Of a DNA stretch of 10,809 nucleotides, positions 7,015-10,809 are shown one piece after another (positions within the stretch are counted from its first letter, which is position 1; every line of letters starts with the position of its first letter). The translations under genes were made by a program, and so were the position numbers. Source of the stretch: Chloroflexota bacterium (lineage in GTDB: Bacteria; Chloroflexota; Dehalococcoidia; SAR202; UBA6927); NCBI GenBank assembly GCA_002717725.1, contig PBBT01000005.1, forward strand, positions 63,839-74,647. Direction: 5' to 3'. A model generated the notes under the pieces. The model was not told where the DNA came from, did no database searches, and saw only the letters and a program-made list of their open reading frames with translations.

Positions 7015-7116
7015 TACATCACCTCATACCTAGAGCCAGAATCGAGCCAGAATCAAAATTTAACCTAAATTTCCATATAGTTTTATTGCCAATACTCTAT
7101 CACATTTAAAAAAAAT
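7015..7116 (-). promoter_or_regulatory. Leader/promoter region of the reductive-dehalogenase-like gene
   Basis: This 102-base gap is the longest untranslated stretch inside the minus-strand run. It is AT-rich, so the reductase gene may have its own promoter. On the minus strand a TTGGCA lies in its upstream half, but I cannot pair it with a convincing -10. No rho-independent terminator follows the membrane-protein gene; only an A/T tract without a GC stem is seen. The proximal part holds an 11-bp tandem repeat, then the GAGGTGA ribosome site. Confidence 0.4.
7033..7054. repeat. Perfect 11-bp tandem direct repeat
   Basis: GAGCCAGAATC occurs twice with no spacer, at 7033-7043 and 7044-7054, and lies 19 to 40 bases upstream of the reductase ATG at 7014. 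The period of 11 is about one DNA helical turn, so a regulator could bind both copies on one face. It could equally be a slippage product. Confidence 0.9.
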
Positions 7117-8136
7117 TTAGAGTTTTCTAGAACTGCTATTTTGAAATTCATAAAAATTCCTAATCACAAATACAATTGCTCCAACAATTATGACCGCTAA
7201 AAATGTTATAGACCTATCAAGCAAAACTACGGAGATTGCATCAGCATTGCTCAGTGCGATTAAAAGTATTCCTATTGTTCCAGCTTCTACTGCTCCAATA
7301 CCTCCAGGAGTTGGAACCACACTCAATAAGGCATGAGATAAAGCTACTATAGGAATTAAGATTAATGGCACTTCAAACCCCAAAGAAACTACCACAAAAT
7401 ACAATCTCATTATTTCTAAAAGCCACCCAATACAACTCAACAAAACTAGGAGATAAATTTTCTTAAAACTACTCAAGGCACCTTTTTGGAACTGAAAATA
7501 AAATTGTTTGATTTTAGAAGGAAGTCTTGTTTGAATAAAATTCCTGAAGAATCGCATGAGAATCAAAACCATAATCAAAAACAATGTCATCAAAAATGCA
7601 ATACTAAATATATATTTTAGTAACTGGTAATCCGTAGATGAACGTTGCCATATTAGAAAAAGAAAACTGATTGCTAAAATCCCAAAAACAACCATTGTAT
7701 CCAGCACTCTTTCAGCCAATAATATCCCGAAACTCCATGAAATATCAGTACGGCTTTTTCTAGAGAACAAATAAGCCCTATAAGCATCACCTATTCGCAT
7801 CCATGCAACTGAATTAACAAACCATCCCAAAAGAATAAACATTGAAAATTGAAAAATGCTAGGCGTAATTTGGTTTCCGAGTTCTAATTCCCCAGTATTT
7901 TCAGCCAACAAACGCCACCTGATCCCACGAAAAACAAAACTTGCAAAATAGGAAAACATAGCTACCACATATACCCAAACGTTTATATCTGAAAGCCGCA
8001 AAAATGTATCTTCCCACTGAAAATCAATGACCAATGGTAATAAAGCAAAAATGCCAATGACTACAATAAGAACAATCAAAGTTGGCACGGATAATATCCT
8101 CATCCATGAAAAATTATGCTTGTTATTAAAGCTCAT
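7117..8136 (-). CDS. LPG-synthase-TM/flippase-like domain integral membrane protein
   Basis: A 339-residue polytopic membrane protein with about eight hydrophobic helices. It matches the COG0392/lysylphosphatidylglycerol synthase transmembrane family. The family marks are FRGIRWRLLAEN (69-80), RIGDAYRAYLFSRK (114-127), ERVLD (142-146) and VPTPGGIGAVEAG (274-286). The C-terminal tRNA-dependent aminoacyltransferase domain of MprF is absent, so this is the membrane half only. Relatives are thought to move lipids or lipid-linked molecules across the membrane, and the substrate here is unknown. The ATG at 8136 follows GAGG with a 7-base spacer. It starts 16 bases after the rsmG stop and is probably co-transcribed with rsmG. 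The link between the two is likely one of position rather than function. Family identity is secure; the flippase role is family-level inference. Confidence 0.88.
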   Translation of the reverse strand: MSFNNKHNFSWMRILSVPTLIVLIVVIGIFALLPLVIDFQWEDTFLRLSDINVWVYVVAMFSYFASFVFRGIRWRLLAENTGELELGNQITPSIFQFSMFILLGWFVNSVAWMRIGDAYRAYLFSRKSRTDISWSFGILLAERVLDTMVVFGILAISFLFLIWQRSSTDYQLLKYIFSIAFLMTLFLIMVLILMRFFRNFIQTRLPSKIKQFYFQFQKGALSSFKKIYLLVLLSCIGWLLEIMRLYFVVVSLGFEVPLILIPIVALSHALLSVVPTPGGIGAVEAGTIGILLIALSNADAISVVLLDRSITFLAVIIVGAIVFVIRNFYEFQNSSSRKL

Positions 8137-8152
8137 ATCGTATCCTCAAAAT

Positions 8153-8911
8153 TCACAATGGTTTCTTTGAAGGAATCCCTGGTCTTCTAGGGAATTCGTC
8201 AGGAGATAATTTAATATTTTCCATCAACAATATTGCTCTGCCAGGAGGCATAAATTTAAATTTTTGAAAGAAATGAAGACTTTCTATATTAAGACCGAAA
8301 GTTTGAATCGCATTATCTGCATCAATTAATTCTTCACGAATTTTTTCAGATTTTTGAGCCACCAAAATTCCATTGGCTTTTAGAAATGGCGCCGACAATT
8401 CTATCAAAGTTCTCAGAGGTGCTACAGCCCTAGATGTAACCAAATCAAAAGCCCCCCTAAGAGATTTTTGATGTGCTAATTCTTCTGCCCTTCCCACAAC
8501 CAATTCCACATTATTTAAATCAAGTTTGCTAATTACTGATTTTAAGAAATCTACCTTCTTACGCCTAGAATCCAATAAGGTAAAATGAACTTCAGGCAAC
8601 ATGATAGCCAAAGGTATTCCAGGAAATCCTGCTCCAGTACCCAAATCTAATATTTCATTGTTTTTTAAAACAATGTTCTTAATCACTGAAAATACTGAAA
8701 GTGAATCTAAAACATGCAAAACCTGAGCATCCTTCCAACTTGTAACACGCGTTAAATTCATTCGATGATTTTTGACAGCAATCATCGAATTGTGTATCAA
8801 AAATTTGCCAATTTGTTCCTCAGACAAAAAAAATCCGAACTCTTTCGCACCTTTTAATAATTCTTCAGAACTATCTAGATCAGTAGGATTTGTTCTAAGC
8901 CTATCACTCAT
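8153..8911 (-). CDS. rsmG: 16S rRNA (guanine527-N7)-methyltransferase RsmG
   Basis: A 252-residue class I methyltransferase (GidB) that uses S-adenosylmethionine to methylate N7 of G527 in 16S rRNA. The fold marks appear in order: NHRMNLTRVTSW (48-59), HVLDSL (66-71), the SAM loop DLGTGAGFPGIPLAI (89-103), LLDSRRKKVDFL (112-123), GRAEELA (140-146), TSRAVAPL (159-166), and a C-terminal FPRRPGIPSKKPL (240-252) typical of the family. Length is slightly above the common 205-240 because of a short N-terminal extension. The ATG at 8911 has AGGA five to six bases upstream. It heads the minus-strand run and is divergent from the symporter gene. gidA/mnmG and parAB, frequent neighbours in other bacteria, are absent on this side. 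An 11-bp perfect inverted repeat lies within its 5' part. Confidence 0.97.
   Translation of the reverse strand: MSDRLRTNPTDLDSSEELLKGAKEFGFFLSEEQIGKFLIHNSMIAVKNHRMNLTRVTSWKDAQVLHVLDSLSVFSVIKNIVLKNNEILDLGTGAGFPGIPLAIMLPEVHFTLLDSRRKKVDFLKSVISKLDLNNVELVVGRAEELAHQKSLRGAFDLVTSRAVAPLRTLIELSAPFLKANGILVAQKSEKIREELIDADNAIQTFGLNIESLHFFQKFKFMPPGRAILLMENIKLSPDEFPRRPGIPSKKPL
8760..8790. repeat. Perfect 11-bp inverted repeat (hairpin) inside rsmG
   Basis: Arms 8760-8770 (ATTCGATGATT) and 8780-8790 (AATCATCGAAT) pair without mismatch around a 9-base loop. It lies at about nucleotides 122-152 of rsmG and spans codons for NSMIAVKNHRM. It would form in the mRNA as well as the DNA. Confidence 0.85.
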
Positions 8912-8975
8912 ATTCTTCCTAAAAATTATGTTACCTTAATGTAATACATATTATATAAGACAAAAGGATGATAGA
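8912..8975. promoter_or_regulatory. Divergent promoter region of rsmG and the symporter gene
   Basis: A 64-base, very AT-rich interval. On the minus strand a perfect TATAAT (8955 to 8950) lies about 39 bases before the rsmG ATG. On the plus strand the overlapping bases offer TATTAT (8949-8954), or TATAAG (8954-8959) with TTACCT (8931-8936) at a 17-base spacing. The second plus choice would leave almost no leader. The symporter ribosome site AAAAGGA is at 8962-8968. The interval is too short to hold a TPP riboswitch. Promoter calls are from pattern only. Confidence 0.5.
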
Positions 8976-10472
8976 ATGTCTGCTAGCGTCACTGCAATAT
9001 CGATCACCATATTAACTTCATTCATATTCCTATGCTTGGGAGTTTTATATGCCAAAAGGCGCAGTATCTCAATTGAAGATTACATCGTTTCAAGAAATTC
9101 ATCGAGCAGCACTTTCACTATCGCCACACTGGTAGCATCAGCATTAGGGGCTTGGATCCTATTCGGACCTGCTGAAACAGGAACATTCGCAGGAATAGTT
9201 GGAATTATTGGATATGGAATTGGCTCAGCGCTACCACTTGCAATTTTCGTATTGGTTGGTTCTAGGATGAGAAAAATCATTCCAAATGGGCATTCACTAA
9301 TTGAATTCGTAAGATTCCGCTATGGACATACAATGTATTTCTTAATTATTTGCATAATGATCTTTTACATGTTTGTCTTCCTAGCTGCAGAACTGACGGG
9401 AATTTCCCAAGCTATTAATCTACTAGGCGAAGGAGTCAATTTAACAATTACAGCATTAATTGTCGCAAGTTTTACAGTAGCATATACCGCATATGGAGGA
9501 ATGAAAGCTTCATTATTCACTGACAGGATTCAATTTTTTGCTATTCTTCCACTTTTACTAATTGTAATCATTGCAGGCTTTTGGATTGGAGACATTACTG
9601 ACTCCATTAAACGAGTAAACGAAATTTCACCTGAACTATTTTCATTCAAATCAACTACTGGAATTGAATTTGCACTCACATTGATTATAGCTGTCACTGC
9701 GGCAGAAATGTTTAACCAAGCATCATGGCAGAGAGTATATAATGCAAAAAATATAAAAAGTCTGATCAAAGGATTTTCTATTTCCAGTATCCTAGTCCTG
9801 CCAATAATTTTCCTTACAGGGATTTTTGGGATCATGGCTTTAGCAGTTCCTGAAAATATCATTACTTCAGACAACGCATCTGTAGCAATGTTTGTTTATT
9901 TCAAAACAATCATGCCATCATGGATGATTATTACAACATTAATTCTGGCAGTGATTTTGGTGATGAGCAGTATAGATACATTATTAAATGGAATTGCAAG
10001 CACTATAGTAACTGACCTATCAAGGTACAAACAAAAAACTGAAAGTACCGCTCTTTTAGTACCTGCATCTAGATGGATCACAATACTTTTAATACCACCA
10101 GCAATATTAGTAGCAGCACAAGACATGAGTGTACTCTATTTGTTCTTTATAGCAGATTTGGTATGTGCAGCGGTTCTTTTCCCTGTGTTCTTAGGAATGT
10201 TTTCTAAAAATTTCAGTCCTCGTTCTGCATTAATTAGTACAATTGCTGGGTTATTAATTGGCAGTCTGCTATTCCCTGCAAGTGACTTTGTAGGAACATG
10301 GCACAATATCCCTCTTTTTGAATTCATTCCAACAGGACCTCTTCCAAGTTTTGGATATGCTTTAATTTCCTCTTCAATTCTAAGTGTAATTTTCGCTACT
10401 TTTTCAAATCTAAACAATACTACCTCATTTGATTTCAAGGCTCTAAACAACAAAGTAGATCTGATAGAGTAG
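8976..10472 (+). CDS. Sodium:solute symporter (SSS) family transporter; possible HMP/thiamin-precursor importer
   Basis: A 498-residue inner-membrane protein with about 13 hydrophobic helices. Family marks are the SSS signature [19 protein letters not shown] (169-187), [13 protein letters not shown] (247-259), and the helix [13 protein letters not shown] (330-342) with S331/S332, whose serine-rich form matches the sodium-site helix of the LeuT-fold SSS transporters. Transport is expected to be driven by the sodium gradient. Substrates in this family range from sugars and proline to urea and vitamins, and sequence does not settle which applies. thiD begins 49 bases downstream on the same strand, and SSS transporters called ThiV are predicted HMP importers in several bacteria, including SAR11. 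Uptake of the thiamin pyrimidine is therefore a reasonable hypothesis, from context only. ATG at 8976 has AAAAGGA with a 7-base spacer. Confidence 0.92.
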   Translation: MSASVTAISITILTSFIFLCLGVLYAKRRSISIEDYIVSRNSSSSTFTIATLVASALGAWILFGPAETGTFAGIVGIIGYGIGSALPLAIFVLVGSRMRKIIPNGHSLIEFVRFRYGHTMYFLIICIMIFYMFVFLAAELTGISQAINLLGEGVNLTITALIVASFTVAYTAYGGMKASLFTDRIQFFAILPLLLIVIIAGFWIGDITDSIKRVNEISPELFSFKSTTGIEFALTLIIAVTAAEMFNQASWQRVYNAKNIKSLIKGFSISSILVLPIIFLTGIFGIMALAVPENIITSDNASVAMFVYFKTIMPSWMIITTLILAVILVMSSIDTLLNGIASTIVTDLSRYKQKTESTALLVPASRWITILLIPPAILVAAQDMSVLYLFFIADLVCAAVLFPVFLGMFSKNFSPRSALISTIAGLLIGSLLFPASDFVGTWHNIPLFEFIPTGPLPSFGYALISSSILSVIFATFSNLNNTTSFDFKALNNKVDLIE

Positions 10473-10521
10473 AGAATGTATTTCAAAAATCATTTATTCA
10501 ATTTTCCAAAAAGGAAATCCA

Positions 10522-10809
10522 ATGAAATCATCTCCTAGAGTTCTAACGATAGCTGGTTCTGATTCTGGAGGGGGTGCTGGTATCCAAGCAGATCTAAAAA
10601 CTTTTGCCGCACATGGTGTATACGGAACCTCTGCCATCACTGCAATTACTGCTCAAAACACTTCAACAGTCTCTGAGATTCTGGAAATCCCCGAATCAAT
10701 TGTCGCTTCACAAATCGACGCAGTAATGTCCGATATAGGAGCAGATGTAATCAAAACAGGAATGCTAGCGAATTCTAAAATTGTCAAAATAGTTGCTCAA
10801 AAACTCACT
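10522..10809 (+). CDS. thiD: Hydroxymethylpyrimidine/phosphomethylpyrimidine kinase ThiD, 5' part
   Basis: The first 96 residues are visible; the gene runs off the window. The N-terminus [20 protein letters not shown] (7-26) is the nearly invariant start of ThiD, a ribokinase-fold enzyme. It phosphorylates HMP to HMP-P and then HMP-PP for thiamin synthesis (EC 2.7.1.49 and 2.7.4.7). TAITAQNT (40-47) and a later IKTGML segment also match. A pyridoxal kinase of the same superfamily is less likely given the [15 protein letters not shown] form. The ATG at 10522 is preceded by AAGGA (10511-10515) with a 6-base spacer. The 49-base gap after the symporter gene holds no clear terminator or riboswitch, so read-through from that gene is likely. 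The catalytic C-terminal half, and any fusion to ThiE, cannot be seen. Confidence 0.95.
   Translation, partial: MKSSPRVLTIAGSDSGGGAGIQADLKTFAAHGVYGTSAITAITAQNTSTVSEILEIPESIVASQIDAVMSDIGADVIKTGMLANSKIVKIVAQKLT

Noticed and set aside
7060..7120. Rho-independent terminator after the flippase-like gene
   Set aside because: Only an A/T run follows the stop codon; there is no GC-containing stem.
8912..8975. TPP riboswitch before the symporter-thiD pair
   Set aside because: The interval has 64 bases, shorter than the aptamer, and lacks the conserved thi-box elements.
9080..10486. Several open frames on the minus strand opposite the symporter gene
   Set aside because: They are antisense shadows of a long membrane-protein gene; they lack ribosome sites and have unnatural composition.
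10503..10517. Short hairpin TTTCC-AAAAA-GGAAA covering the thiD ribosome site
   Set aside because: Only 5 bp with two G-C pairs and a 5-base loop; it is too weak to call a regulatory switch and is expected by chance in such sequence.

Overview
The window is AT-rich (by eye about 35-38% GC), has almost no non-coding DNA (every gap is under about 110 bases) and uses TTG and GTG starts next to ATG. The gene set (a soluble reductive-dehalogenase-like iron-sulfur protein, a DUF6282-type hydrolase, a stand-alone amidase, a VOC protein, and a ccm gene set with the variant CxxxY CcmE) suggests a free-living, probably marine bacterium. The SAR202-type Chloroflexota (Dehalococcoidia) are my best guess. 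That placement is inference from gene content; there is no rRNA or marker gene here to settle it. I see no mobile element, CRISPR array, tRNA or rRNA.

Layout. Bases 1-525 (+) hold the 3' part of a DUF6282-like metal-dependent hydrolase gene. It converges on, and overlaps by 20 bases, a VOC/glyoxalase-fold gene (506-940, -). A 67-base divergent promoter region separates that gene from an amidase (1008-2372, +). The amidase converges, with a 3-base gap, on a long minus-strand run. In transcription order that run is rsmG, an LPG-synthase-TM/flippase-like membrane protein, the reductive-dehalogenase-like protein, a 59-residue acidic small ORF, ilvD, ccmC, ccmD and ccmE (8911 down to 2376). Gaps in the run are -32 to 35 bases, except for 102 bases before the reductive-dehalogenase-like gene, where an 11-bp tandem repeat sits in the leader. 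From the divergent region at 8912-8975 the plus strand carries a sodium:solute symporter gene (8976-10472). The start of thiD (10522 to the window end) follows.

How the genes work together. ccmC, ccmD and ccmE form the heme-handling part of cytochrome c maturation System I; ccmA, ccmB and ccmF must lie elsewhere. ilvD supplies branched-chain amino acid synthesis. The symporter followed by thiD suggests uptake and phosphorylation of the thiamin pyrimidine HMP, although neither gene has a visible TPP riboswitch. The hydrolase, VOC protein, amidase and reductase look like catabolic genes whose substrates cannot be read from sequence.

No wholly new system is evident. The items most worth a second look are the CxxxY CcmE, the unannotated 59-residue ORF, the tandem repeat before the reductase gene, the symporter-thiD pair and an 11-bp perfect hairpin inside rsmG.
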